DNA of 64,000 nt from Tetrastigma voinierianum (taxonomy: Eukaryota > Streptophyta > Magnoliopsida > Vitales > Vitaceae): the NCBI GenBank assembly GCA_016808115.1, contig JAEQBH010000128.1, positions 62,001 through 126,000 on the forward strand, in the 5' to 3' direction. This document shows positions 51,261-63,035 of this stretch, one piece after another. Within the stretch, counting starts at the first letter, position 1; every line of letters begins with the position of its first letter. Below the pieces are notes generated by a model that had not been told where the DNA came from, did no database searches, and worked only from the letters and a program-made list of their open reading frames with translations. The position numbers and the translations under genes were made by a program.

Positions 51261-54200
51261 TGTAAAACGACTACAATGTTATAATAGTAGTTTTGAGGCG
51301 ATTAGAAGTCGATGGTAAGCTTGAGGGTGAATTAAATTTAAGCTTGACGGCTCAGGACGTCATTTGGGCATAAAGTGAAATTTTTGAAAATTTTCACCGG
51401 ATGCCCTAACGAATAGTAATTCTTCTTATTATATATCCAGGGATGGAGGGTTTGGAGAATTTTGAAGTTTCTGTTCAATATTTTGAGCTGATATTTAGAA
51501 AGGTGGAGATTTAAGTGAATGATGATTTCAGTTTGAGGTCGGAGCCTCTTGCTCAGTTGCCGGAGGGGTGGGCCGAAAATCGAAGTGTAGTTCCCTGATT
51601 GTCAAAGTCATGGCTGGCGGGTGAAGCGAAGGTCAGTTTGGATAGTTTTCCGAGCGTCAGAGCGAATTCCCGGATAATATCGCTATTGTCGGATTTCCCA
51701 TTTTAATGATTTTAAATCCGATTCGGTGATTTCAAAGCACGGAATCACTATGAAGGATTTAATTAGAATATTTGTGGTGGTAATGAAGTTTAGAAGACCA
51801 TATAATATTTTGATGTTTAATGGGGTATAAAAGCGAGTATAAGGTGTGAGGATAAGCTGCTATGAGAGATATTTTATTGTGAGAGCCAATCAAACCTTTG
51901 TATTATTCGTTATGATTAAAATATCATGAGAATGGATATTGATTATTGGGACTTAGGGCTAGTCAAAAAAAATTTTTTAAAAGGCTAAGTTAGGGTTAGT
52001 GACTCACTTGAATGGACCAATGGGATTCTTTGGTTCAAGGGCAATTTTGGAGTTGTGAGTCAAAGCTAGATTTAGATTAAGTGTGCTCCAAGAAGAAACT
52101 AAGGAGGCACGGCTGAGGAAAGGGAGAAGAAAAGAGAAAAGAAAGGAAAAGAAAGAGAAAGGGAAGAAAATTTAATGGAGCAGTGGGAGATAATGAATTT
52201 TCTTCTCCTTCAAGCTCAAGTGATCTCCAAGTGAAGTAGCAGAGGAGAGAATCCGAGGAAAACTCGAAAGCAGTAAGTTTCTAATGGTGCAGGAAAAGTT
52301 GGACATATGTTTTCATACCCAATGCCTTGATTTCTTGTATGGATGTTATTAGATTTATGGTATTTAAGAGATTTAATCATGATGATTTTTGATATAAAGG
52401 AAAAAGAAATGGATTAGGTTAGGGTTGAAAAGTAGTGAGTGATTGGTTAGGGTTTGATAGTGCAAATTGTATGACATGTTGAAATTGGTTAGGGATTAGT
52501 GAAATTGAGGTATAAGGCATTATGAATAGTAGTAAAGGAGAATGTTGGGTTTTAAGTAACATCGAAATTTTTGTAAAAGTGCATAACATTTTGGCTATGA
52601 AGTTAAGTTATAATTAATATCCAAATGGTGTGAATTCTAAGTGGTAAGATGTAGAGATAGGGATACAAATGTATAGAAGGGACCAAGAAGAAAATTGTTC
52701 ATGACTCTAAGGCTTACGACTTACGGACTGAAAGGTGACCTGGTGTAGCTCACTTATTATGCTCTGTTTTGGGTATGGTTGTAGTGTTTTGGCCATAAGT
52801 GGAGTTTCACTTATCCAAATTGAGTGATTCAAAATTATGGGTAAAATAGACTTCTAGGGGAAAATTTTATCTGAAGGAAGTGCATGAAAATTGCAACAGA
52901 GTGCTTGTAAAATTATCAAAGTGAGTTATGTGCGAAGTTCTGTTCTGCCAGATTGAGTCATCCCAGATGTAAAAATATGTAGCAGTTTTGGTGATCAAAT
53001 TGGGTGATTCCAATTGGAAAACCTTATAACCATGAATCAAATGGTGAAGAAGCAATTTCCAATTGCTGGAGTTAAGACCCCATAAATCAAGGATAACAAT
53101 AGGTGATTCGGTGGAGTTAGCAAATTGGCATCAAAAACATGTTGTAACTTGTGTTATGTGGTTGAGGGGCCTTAGAAGGAATTTTAAATTGAAAATTTAA
53201 AGAGATGTCATTAGGATATATATCAAAGGACTGATCTGGAGAGTTTCATAATTTTGAGAGCCAGTTTGCGGAACTGTTTGTGGGTCATAAAGTCTATATA
53301 GTATTGTTGGAAAAAGGTTGCCAAAATGAGTGGTTTTTTTTGTTAGGGTTTTTTTAGTGCTCAAGGGTAAATTGTTAATTTGGCTTTATATGAATGTTGT
53401 GTGACCCTAAAGTGACTTGTGTGAAGTGTTAAATTTCATTCTCTTGAGGCAGGATGTCGTTGCCGTATTAGTTGAGTGTGTAAGTACAAGAAAGCAGGCG
53501 GGAAAGTAATTAGATTTGTGTAAGTTCAGAATCAGTGAGTGTAAAGCTGATTTTGAAATTGAGTTTTAAAAGTGAAAGAATTTTTAAATGTTAAAATGAA
53601 AAGTTTAATGTAAATGCTTATATATGTATATTAATATAGCATGCATATGTTAAGGCATTATAGAAAGTTTAAAAATGTGTAAAAGAATGCATATGTGTTT
53701 TTAATGACCAAAGTAAGAAGTTTGAAATGATTTATAAATGTATTTTGAGAAGAAATGTTTTACTGATAGTTACCTTAACCCCATATATTTATTATGACTT
53801 TGATATAAATTTGAGAGGTACCTTAAGCGTATGGGGATTGAGGAAACACAATTAGGTTACTGGGGAGGAAATAGATTTTTGGTGTAAATAATCTTACAGT
53901 GATATGAGTCCTTTCTTGTTTGGAACTCTATGCAAGTAATTTCTCCTTGGCGTAGTGATTATAAACTTGGAATGTATTTATCCCCTCGCTAATCGGTACC
54001 TGGAAGAGCTAATTCGGTGTGTTTGCTCCCCTTGGGTTCCATCATGGAGAAAGGGTTCAGGCATAAAATGGTTTTGGTGGCGTGGGTATTTATTACTTTG
54101 ATATATCTTTGAAATCTTGTCTTAATGATGTACGCTCCTTGAACCGCTGGCTGCTCTTGCCGTATATTTCAAAAACATTTTCAGGACCCGAGACAGGTGT

Positions 54201-54760
54201 GCCGGTAGAGCATCCCCTGGTGATCGAGCCATCGAGGGAGACGGCCTTGTGTGACTGCATTGTATATATATTTTGCATGGCCGCGCCTATGTTTGAATAT
54301 TTTGTAAGCCATCATATGTGTATATTTTGAAAAGACTATGGCTTTGGTCTGGTGGGGATGAGTGTGGGCGGAGGCTTGTGGCTCAGCCAATCACCTGATG
54401 TGTCATGGAATGAAGAAGGGTTTGGGTTTGATGAGTTGACCAATAAATGTATATGTATATCTATTGTGTTTGATTGGGTTGTGGACGAGAGTCCTAATAT
54501 GGTATTTAAGTTTAGAAGTGTTTTAAATGCTGTCGAGGTTTGTAAATTTGGGAAAGTCTAGCAGAAGCTAGGCGATTTTTAAAAAAATCTAAGTGTTTGA
54601 AAAAAAAAAAAAAATTTTGCCACTTCACTTCCGCATTATTTTCAAATATGTTAGGATTGTAGTAAGGGGTTCGCTCCATGGATTTTAATTGATTGTTTGA
54701 GGGAAAAGTTTCTATATCCGTTGGAGTGGGGTCCCCCTCGAGTTCATGAGGTTAATGTCA
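51261..54760 (+). mobile_element. R10: solo LTR inside the R9 5' LTR
   Basis: The segment, absent from the R9 3' LTR, starts TGTAAAACGAC and ends AATGTCA. Flanks (CAGAG before, CAGGG or GGGTC after) do not give a clean duplication, so the ends may be off by a few bases. Its middle (52590-53060) aligns with R5 LTR sequence in the same orientation, including CCAAAT or TCAAAT modules at 52621, 52815 and 52995. No gag or pol is visible. A purine-rich leader lies at 52100-52270 with a possible splice donor (CAGTAAG, 52271). The frames at 54082-54561 have no recognised family. Confidence 0.65.
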
Positions 54761-55307
54761 GGGTCGGGATCATCGGGGAACACAAGTGGGCGTGAGGTCT
54801 TGAGAGAGAATTTTGAAAATAAAAATATTATTTTCATATAAATTATGCCATTCAGCAGGATTTATTATCTCACGTTTTATTTTTTAGTCGTTCTTTAGGT
54901 CCGGGCAGTCCGTGAGACCTACCTCGCGCCCCGACTTCTACGTCGCTCGTTACAGTTCACGATATTCTATCTTATCTATGCACTTTATTTTATTGGACTT
55001 ATGTATTTTCATTGTACCCCTAAATTCGCAAACACTCTTAGAATGCTCTAATCTTAGTATTGAACTCATATGAGTCTTTATCATGTGTGTTTGTGGATAT
55101 AACCTACAGTAAGATGAGTCGGTTGTGGATTTGCGGTTGTGGATCTTTTATATATATATATTGAGGTATATTGAAATACCATGAGTGTTTACTTTCTTTC
55201 TTGGGTTGGGGTTCCGATGGACATTCCCTAGGGATTAATACGAGTGGGAACTTCACTGGAGTGGGACCACCCAGGGATCTTGGGAGGTTCAGGGTCGGTC
55301 TTGTCAA

Positions 55308-56420
55308 CCCAGTATCGAGCTCAGTTTCTAATTCTTGAGGTTAGCTACACATTAACAATGCAACTCATCCGATGTTTTGTATACCTTCCTATACCCACGA
55401 GAGTGATTAACTTTCATTTATTCTTGGAAATATCATTCTTATTCACGTGAAGCTCCACGAGAGGAGGAGGTAGGCGTGAGTCCTGACAAGCCGATTGGAA
55501 TGTTTAGATGCACTACTTATGAGGGGAGAATCTTGTCGGCGCTGGCTCGATCACTTTCGAAAGAGAGTTGATTTGTGGTGTTCTTGTTGATCGGGCCTCA
55601 AGTAGACTTGGAGCCGGTGGGTTTTGTCGCTCCACGGATCCCATGGTGGCTTTATCACGGCTAGATGACACAAAGAAGATTTTGGGCCGAAGGTATCTGG
55701 TCATCCAGGATGAGGATAGAGTGAATAGGCGGTTTTACGCACAGGAAATTAGTCTGTGAGGAAGTGGTGGGCGTATGAGAGGACCCGGAGACGTCACACT
55801 TGGGCACAGTTCAAGACTGCTTTTCACACTGAGTTTTGCCCCCCAGCCTTTGTTGAGACTAAAGTAGAGAGTTTGAGAGGCAGCTCCTCAAGGTAGCATG
55901 ACAATTTAAGAATGCAGTGTAGGTTCGAGGGGAGGCTATCGAATTCACATCCCCGATTTAGTTCTGCCTGCGGATGAAAGTCAACAAAGAGGAGGGTTTC
56001 TGATGGATTGTCTTGAGAGTCCAGGTGGGGATCATCTAAGAGGGAGTAGTTCCGACTCTGGATCGCGGGCAACAAAGAGTCAGGTAGAACGAACGTGGTG
56101 ACCGGTAACAGTTTTGAGAGAGGTGGACATACACATGGTTGCGATTTGATCAACGGTAGTGGCGTTAGCCATTTTTCGAATGCGTAGTGAGGCGGTTTCC
56201 ATTCGACACTGTGGCGTTTGCGACAGATTCATGATGGACATACCGGTGGGATAATGCGCTGGTGCGGCCCGGGCGGACATTTCGGGAGGAGTGCGCTATC
56301 GAGGATCCGGCCCGGACTAGGGTCTCGGATAAGGTGCTTTCGGTTCAACGGGCTAATAGGCATGGAGGAATTTGGATACAGACGGGCAACCTCGGGTGGT
56401 TCCTTTAGCACAGGACAACG
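55308..56420 (+). pseudogene. R9 gag with decayed primer site
   Basis: Directly after the LTR, AGTATCGAGCTCAG (55311-55324) is a decayed initiator-Met primer site (TGGTATCAGAGCTCAG). Gag remnants follow in several frames: a YLVIQDEDRVNRRF region (about 55690-55735), a segment around 55780-55850 (TWAQFKTAFHTEFCPPAF-like, read across frames) and VETKVE. No zinc knuckle can be read with confidence. The sequence is heavily mutated, and the gag call rests on that one block and its position between LTR and protease. Confidence 0.6.
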
Positions 56421-57000
56421 ATGCGCACCCATATTAGGCGGGGACAAAGAGGACGACCACCTGCTAGAGGCAGAGTTTATGCTATGACCAGGCAAGGGGC
56501 ACATGCCACCCCCGACGTTGTAACAGGTACATTATTTATTTTTGGTGACGGTGAACGTGTACTCATTGACCCAGGGGCTACACACTCTTTTATTTCATGT
56601 AATTATGTGTTTGGTGGGATGACTCCGATTCGCTGGGATGTGGTTTGGAGATTGCCACACCCGCGGGAGAGTCTATAGCCCTAGTCGGGTATATGGGGTA
56701 GCTTGTTTTCTTTCTATTAGATTAAGTTATGGAAGCAGTTGATGTTAATAGATCTCAAGGGGTTGGATGTGATTCTTGGGATGGATGGCTTGTGAGCTAT
56801 GCTTTAATGGGTTTGTTTCCGCAAGGAGGTGATATTTAGGCGATCCAGGACTACTAGTAGTGATCTTCCTGGAGAGACGGAGCGGGCCCAGCACCCTCGG
56901 AGTTTGATTTACGCCATTTCTGCAGATGTTTACTTGAAAAGGTTGTAAGGGGTATCTAGCGCTCATGTAGTTGACACTGCGTGAAGTAGCAGCGGGTGAG
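56421..57000 (+). pseudogene. R9 aspartic protease
   Basis: The 85-codon frame (56421-56678) reads GRPPARGRVYAMTRQGAHAT, then PDVVTGTLFIFGDGERVLID, then PGATHSFISC. The active site is Asp-Pro-Gly (about 56570). The second block is decayed: LKGLDVILGMDG at 56750-56785 matches the usual GxDVILGMDW. It would be part of a gag-pol polyprotein. Confidence 0.85.
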
Positions 57001-57144
57001 ATTAGAGGATATTATACCCCGATGGTGAGGACTTTACGGATGTGTTTCCACACAATGACCTTCGGGTTTACCTCGAAACGAGAAATAGATTTTTTCCCAT
57101 TGATTTAGTCCACTTTGGTACAGCTCTGTTTCTTTACCACCTTA

Positions 57145-57400
57145 TAGAATGGCACCGGCTGAGTTGAAAGAGTTGAAGACTCAGCTACAAAAGCTGGTGG
57201 ATGGGGGATTTATTAGGCCCAGTATTTCACCTTGGGGAGCGTCGGTGTTATTTGTGAAGAAGAAGGATTGTACTTGGAGGTTGTGAGATTGTTGAGAGGA
57301 TAGGTCCAGTGGCTTATAGATTAGACTTGCCGGAGGAGCTTTCTCGAGTACATAATGTTTTCCACATCTCCATGCTCACATAAGTATATCTGGATCCCTC
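57145..57400 (+). pseudogene. R9 RT start joined to integrase end (deletion junction)
   Basis: The frame begins PPYRMAPAELKELKTQLQKL, VDGGFIRPSISPWGASVLFV and KKKDCTWRL and stops at about 57283. Then comes IGPVAYRLDLPEELSRVHNV with FHISML (57302-57380), which belongs to the integrase C terminus. The RT catalytic domain, RNase H and integrase core are absent, so the junction at about 57285-57300 is a large internal deletion. A polypurine tract (TTTAAGGGAGTAGG, 57629-57642) precedes the 3' LTR. Confidence 0.9.
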
Positions 57401-57643
57401 ATGTTGGAGACACCGGAGGTGGCGAGGATGACATCTACTGAGGAGGCGACCATGCGGTCTAGGTAGAAAGAGGAAGGAGCCATATGAGACAATATCCTTA
57501 GTGAAGAGGTCCTTTGGAGGAAACCACCTAAATATCGAGGAGCGAGCTTGGGAGCGGGAGGACGAATGCGGGCCAATACCCTCATCTAACTGTGACACAG
57601 TGCAATTCCCCGTGGACAAAATTTTTACTTTAAGGGAGTAGGT

Positions 57644-60346
57644 TGTAACGACCCGTACCAAAATAGCCTATGATTTTAAGCGTTTGACCAGGATTTGACC
57701 AACAATTAGTGTGGGCTGAGTTGACTTTTCAAGGATGGATAATTTTAGGTTGACTAAGACACACCATTTTATGTAGGCCTCGTCGTCACGAGTTCATATA
57801 GGCCAGGTTGAGCGTCGAATCCGACTTACACGGATAAAAAAGTTATAGTCTGGGGAGTTGAGCAGTGACATTTATCGGTGTCGAAGCTGTCTTCGGTTTT
57901 ACCGCAAGAAGCGACCTAGGCCCTATATAGTATGGTTTTACTGGTACCAAATAGAACCTAGACCCAAAACCTCATTTCCCCCGGCTCCAAAACCTAGAAA
58001 TTCTCAGGCACATGGACCGGAATTAGGTTGTTTTGAGCTAGCTTTTAGGCGAACATGATGTTTTGGCGTGGGAAATTCAGGCCCACCCCTTGCTACTTGG
58101 CCAGGCCCCGGGGGCGCCACAACTGAGCGACATTAGGCCAAATTTCACGGCGAACCACCGCCCGGACGCCAAATCGAGAGAGGGCGGTAGTGCGGCGACG
58201 GCATACGGTGGAATCGTCCCGGATTTTGATGTTTCCGGCCATTCAGGCTTAGTATTCCCCCTCCCCATTTTTGGACCTTTGAACTCATTCAGTGATGTGC
58301 AGCGGATTCTCAGTTTGAAAGATCTGACGAAAACAAATTTGACTAGCGCTTGTTGGATTGAGTTTAAACCTAACAACCTTTGGACAAGGTAAGATCTTCT
58401 TTGTTCATGGTCTCTTGACACCCAAGTTGATGTAAGTTTGTAAATTTTGGACGTCGTTTGATTTAGTTTTTATTTTGGTGAATTTAGATGAAGTCTTGAA
58501 AAGGGTTTGGGCGAAAGTCGGACACATTGATCATTGACAAGAAGTGAAGTTGGATTAGTGAAATTGGACATTTTATAGATTATTGGAAGGTTCAATTTTT
58601 TTTTGAAAAATTAACTCTCAGAATTATTTAATTTTGGGTATCAGTCTATAGGGCACCTTTGTATAATTGGACTGTCTAGGAGTCCAATTTAGATAGTTTC
58701 ATAGTTCTAAAATTATTCTAGTAGTTTGAGATCGATATGTGAAGTTAAATGTGAAGCTAAGTAGTATTTTTCATATATTATTACGAGGCACTCACATTGA
58801 GACTTAGGAGATGATCTACGGGAGCGGATTGAAGACATGTAGTACGTAGTGGATTACATGTTTTAAATGCTTTGGGGTATTATTATGATATATAATTGCC
58901 AGTTAATTGTGTATATATAACTTGTTTTGATCGACGATTGGTTGTACACTTAATATCGTACTCTGTTTTATATATTGATTATCATTTCATGTGGATTTGT
59001 CAACATTTTAAATATTGACTGGAAATTCGAGTTCATAGATAAATTTGTGGTATTTAAACATTTGGTATGGATTGAGGTTTTAACCATTATGAATTTATTG
59101 ATTTAAGAAGTAGTTTTGAGATTTTGCCAAATGGATTGCATAACCGCGATTAATCGTTGGAAAGTATGTGTGGGTAAGAGTCCCGATTGTTGGTTGTTAT
59201 GAGTTGATAATACCATATAGGCGCGAGAGGTTGATTCGAGTACCTATATTACGATTACTTGGGTTTGCCACGGTGTCGTGGTTGGGTTCCATCAACGAGT
59301 TTACATATTGACACCGACCCAGGTGATGCCGGGATGCACAGAAGGTTTATTAGTTGCCGCGATTGTCCGTGGGGTTGGTACCATCGATTATATATTATTT
59401 CAGGCCGTGATGTCAGGACTACCCGAAGGTTTATTAGTGGCCCGCGGTGTGTAGGAGGTTGGTTCCACCAGCGGTTATATATTGTTTCAAGTGATGTCGG
59501 GTTGCCGAAGGTTTATTAGTTGTCACGGGTCGTGGCGAGGTTGGGTTTACAGCCAGTTTACTATGATTATATGATGGTGCATTGTTGGTTTCGAGTAAGG
59601 TGTAACCATTTCAATATTATAGTTATTGTATTTTCAGCTATGATTATTTTTAGACCGTGGAGTGGTTATATATATTTTATGCTCAATTTTATGTTGTGAA
59701 TAAATTAGTCTTAAGGTTCTTGATATTGTGTGGAGTTAATTTTTGAACATGGTACATGTTGTGACTTGGTATGAGTTTGGGTTTTGTGAGGCCCAGAGGT
59801 CAAGCGGGGAACCTTCTAAAGAAGTGGACGTGAGGTCTTGAGAAAAGGAATTTTGAAAATAAAAACATTATTGCCCTTATAAGTTCCTTCCGCACTCCAT
59901 TTGAGATTTATTATCTCACGTTTTATTGTTTTAAATCGTTCTCTACGGTGGGCGAATCACCGTGAGGGCTGCCTCAAGCGCGACTTCTCGTCACTCGTTG
60001 AAGTAGTTGTAGTATTCTATCTTATCTATCACGCGCTATTTTTATTGGACTTATGTATTTTCATTGTACCCTAAGGTCGCAAACACTTTCTTGAAATATC
60101 TGATCATGCGGCCTTGAACTCATATGAATATTTTATCATGTATGTTTACGTGGTTATGACCTATAGTAAGATGGTTGGATTGTAGTTTGAGCGATTTGTG
60201 GATCTTTTATATATATATTGAGGTATTATATTAATGCAGGTGTTTACTTTCTTTCAGGTGAGTTTGCATTGGACATTACTGGGATTGTACGTGAGACACC
60301 ACTAAGGCAGGAGATGCAGAATCTTGAGTTTCCGTTGGTCTTGTCA
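57644..60346 (+). repeat. R9 3' LTR
   Basis: It is 2703 bp from TGTAACGACCC to CTTGTCA. A splice-donor-like AAGGTAAGATC (58386 on) follows the leader. The minisatellite at 59265-59560 is the counterpart of 50640-51015. No genes. Confidence 0.9.
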
Positions 60347-61260
60347 ATCTCCTTCTCTGTGGTGGAGTAGTTCTCTTATGCCTCATTGAATGTTTTGCTG
60401 GCATAGTATATGGCCTTGAATATTTTCTCAGTTCTTTGTCTTAGTACAACTCCCATTGCATAATCACTAGCATCACACATTAATTCAACTCAGTGTTAGT
60501 CTTGGTGTCAACATGTGGGATAAATCTTATTTGGATTTAATTTCCTTAAATGCAAATCTACATGATTCATCAAAATCAAATTTTGCATCTTTTTCCAAAA
60601 GTCTACACAATGGTCTGGAGATCTTTGAAAAATCCTTAATGAATCATACGTAAAATCAGCATATCCCGAGAGTTCTTAGCATTCCTTATTTATGGGTGAC
60701 ATTGAGGTTTTATAATGTAATCGTTACTTAGATTACACTTCGATCCGACAACAAAAAATCTTGTCTTTAGAATGATACCTTGAGTTACCATGAAATAGCA
60801 TTTTAATTTAAAAACGCTAGATTTTTGTCTTGTCACCTCACAGAGAAATCTTAATTTTCTACCCAGGATTTTTCAAACAATCTTTAAAGTGGATCATATC
60901 TTGAGAAGTGCCATGAATATTTCCATAACCTCCTTCACCAAAGTCGAAAAATAGACATCATACATGAAATTTGGCGGAGTATTACATAATCCAAATGACA
61001 TCATTCTAAAGGCAAAGGTGCCATAAGGACATGTAAATGTTGATTTCTCCTGATCCTCTGGGGCTATTGCAATATGGTTATAACCAGAATATCCATCAAG
61101 AAAGGGGAAGTGCCTTGCTAACCTGTCCAACATTTGGTCAATGAAAGGTAGAAGATAATGGTCAGCTAAGTGCGATCTATTTAGTTTCCTATAGTCATAC
61201 ACACTCTCCATCTGTCAAGTTCTTGTAGGAATCAATTCATTCTTCTCGACTTTCTGATTG
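60347..61260 (-). pseudogene. R8 reverse transcriptase and RNase H start
   Basis: The frame 61211-60894 reads YDYRKLNRSHLADHYLLPFI, DQMLDRLARHFPFLDGYSGY, NHIAIAPEDQEKSTFTCPYG and FGLCNTPPNFM. The active-site region, expected as IFMDDF, reads IFMALLK, so the Asp-Asp pair is lost. Upstream, NELIPT (61230-61250) leads into RT. Downstream frames reach the RNase H start FKAIYYASKTFNEA and ENYSTTEKEM at 60347-60420. The DYRKLN...LPFIDQML...APEDQEKTTFTCP pattern is that of Athila/Tat RTs. Confidence 0.9.
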
Positions 61261-62204
61261 ATGAATACTCCACCTTTGGAACCATATTTGAAACTCACTA
61301 AGGGTATACGAGGTACGCATATATGAAACTGCATTTAGCCATTTCGGTACTTCTTTTCGACTACTTCTTTCATTCTTTGGATTCGACCTTCTTTGATGTT
61401 CTATAGAAGTTCCATTCTCCTCAGCAGGGATCTTGTGCATACAAAATTGAAGGACTGATTCATTTCAAAATCTTCTATGGGCTTCAGCTGTTGCTTCCTT
61501 ATATTTCACGAGAGTCTCAGGCGGAGTTTTATCTTCCAACCCTAGTTAATCGGTGAAATGATAAGCGGCTTTCCTTTTCTACAGGTGCAAAAGCATCACA
61601 TTAGCGTTCAGGCAATTCATGAGTATTAAACCTCTGAACTTGTTTTCTTTAGCAACTTTTTCTTCATAGCATTGGTTACCTGCCTTATTTTCTCTAACTG
61701 CAGTCTGAGGAATCTTTTTAATTTAAAATTGTAGTTCGAATTTCAACTTCAAGATGCTCCAAGATCTTGGAAATTCCTCTCATTCTCATTCATTTGAATT
61801 AAGAAAGTTACAATCGGTGGTTAGTTCGGAAGCCCCGGCCCGGGGAATTTTGTTTCTCTGATTTCACGTTATGGGTTTTGGATTGTTTCATTGTGATTGA
61901 GTTGGTGCATTGCTTCATCTCTCAATACAGTCGGGTTCCTTTTTCATCAATCAATCTTTGCTCTGTTGCGAAAAATGGTCTTCCCAACATCAATGGGACT
62001 TGTTGTCTTCCTCTATGAATGACTTTAAAGTCCAGCTGGAAGAACTCAATTACCACACAATTGGCCACATATTCAGAATGTCTCGGGATGAGCCAAGTCT
62101 TTATTTGCCATTTCAGGTCATGGTACAATGAGTGATACCCAACTTAATCTTTTAGCAACAGACAAAGGCATCAAGTTGATGCTAGCTCCAGAATCACATA
62201 ATCC
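61261..62204 (-). pseudogene. R8 protease (Athila/Tat-like)
   Basis: In minus-strand order the active site DSGASINLMPLSV lies at about 62167-62195, with a canonical Asp-Ser-Gly at 62187-62195. It is followed after a frameshift by KWQIKTWLIPRHSEYVANCV and VPLMLGRPFFATEQRLIDEK (61940-62120). The VPLxLGRPFxAT block is the usual Athila/Tat protease end. Between 61261 and 61900 the linker to RT is too decayed to read. Confidence 0.85.
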
Positions 62205-63035
62205 TTTTCCCATATCAGCATCCCCAATTTTGCAGGGTATAGTGAAGCTGCCTGGATCTTGCATTTTCTCTGGTAAGGTCTTCTAAATCACTGCACTGCA
62301 GGTTGCTATTAGGCTCACTATCTCTTCCTCAGTAATCTTTCTATTTTTGCTCAATATATCTTTCATGAATTTTGCATACTGAGGTATCTGAGTTAATGCT
62401 TGTGAGAAAGGAATGTTGATCTCTATCTTTTTAAACATGTTTAAGAATCTATAGAAATGCTCTTCTAGCTTTGCTTTCTGATCTTTGAGGGAATGGGCGG
62501 AGGATTGTAGCTTTAACTTCTTTAATTCTTCCCCACAACTGGCGGACTGTTTATCATTTGTTCTCTCTTTCGATGGTTGTGAACTGTGTTGCTCAAGTTA
62601 TCCTCCAATTTCTGCTTCTTTCTCTTCCTCAGTACCCCTCTCTTCAACTCTCCTTTCATCTAGCTATACGCCCTTCTCGAGTGCCTTGATCTTTAGTTCT
62701 TTCTAGTGTCACTTAGAAATGAATCCTTAGGCTATTTCTGCACAACTTGGGCCAGTTGCCACTATCAGGTATCTCAGTTCTTCAAGAGGCATTGGTGTTG
62801 TTTATTGTTGTGTTTGCTTGGAAATTTTCAAGGTTAGAAATTTTTTTTCATTCAAATTATAATCCTTTTGTTTTCTGACATGAAATGAAGCATCTGATCT
62901 TCAAATGATTGAGTCCTTTTCTGACCCTGATAATCTCCTCTATTGTCCCTCCGCTCTTTTGTTGTTCCAGCGGACTTTGTTTGACATAAAGCGTGTTGGT
63001 AATTACGTCGGTCTAGGGCCTCTTTGTGCTCCTCC
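62205..63035 (-). pseudogene. R8 gag, C-terminal part
   Basis: The minus strand reads INIPFSQALTQIPQYAKFMK, then DILSKNRKITEEEIVSLIAT (62300-62420) and DPGSFTIPC (about 62230-62260). These are the sequences that precede the protease in Athila/Tat polyproteins. Farther upstream (62450-63035) the frame is broken and low in similarity. The R11 LTR begins at 63036. Confidence 0.85.

Larger units (their letters stand above)
49016..55306 (+). repeat. R9 5' LTR (interrupted by R10)
   Basis: It is collinear with 57644-60346 in two parts, 49016 to about 51260 and about 54761-55306. It ends GGTCTTGTCA. It includes a GC-rich leader (49410-49690) with a splice-donor-like AAGGTAAAG (49755 on) and a minisatellite at 50640-51015. 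The 201-codon reverse frame at 49293-49898 is not conserved in frame in the other LTR and shows no family motif. Confidence 0.85.
49016..60346 (+). mobile_element. R9: internally deleted gypsy element in R8
   Basis: The boundaries are exact: TGTAACGACCC at 49016, TTGTCA at 60346, target duplication ATCTC at 49011-49015 and 60347-60351. The 5' LTR is 49016-55306 (it contains R10) and the 3' LTR is 57644-60346. The internal region of about 2.3 kb holds gag, protease, the first part of RT and the last part of integrase, so roughly 3 kb of pol was lost. It is non-autonomous as it stands. Confidence 0.9.
46207..63035 (-). mobile_element. R8: Athila/Tat-like element, minus strand
   Basis: Minus-strand remnants run from gag (63035-62205) through protease and RT to RNase H (resuming after R9 at 49015) and integrase (48790-47465). 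They are followed by a GTCGCGAC array and the start of a further ORF cut by R7. R9 lies inside the RNase H region with the 5-bp duplication ATCTC. LTR limits are not visible on either side. The left end is cut by R7 and the right by R11. Confidence 0.8.

Noticed and set aside
54082..54561. Possible host exons at the end of R10
   Set aside because: Two plus-strand frames of 69-82 codons lie inside the LTR with no splice pattern or family motif, and codon use is unremarkable.
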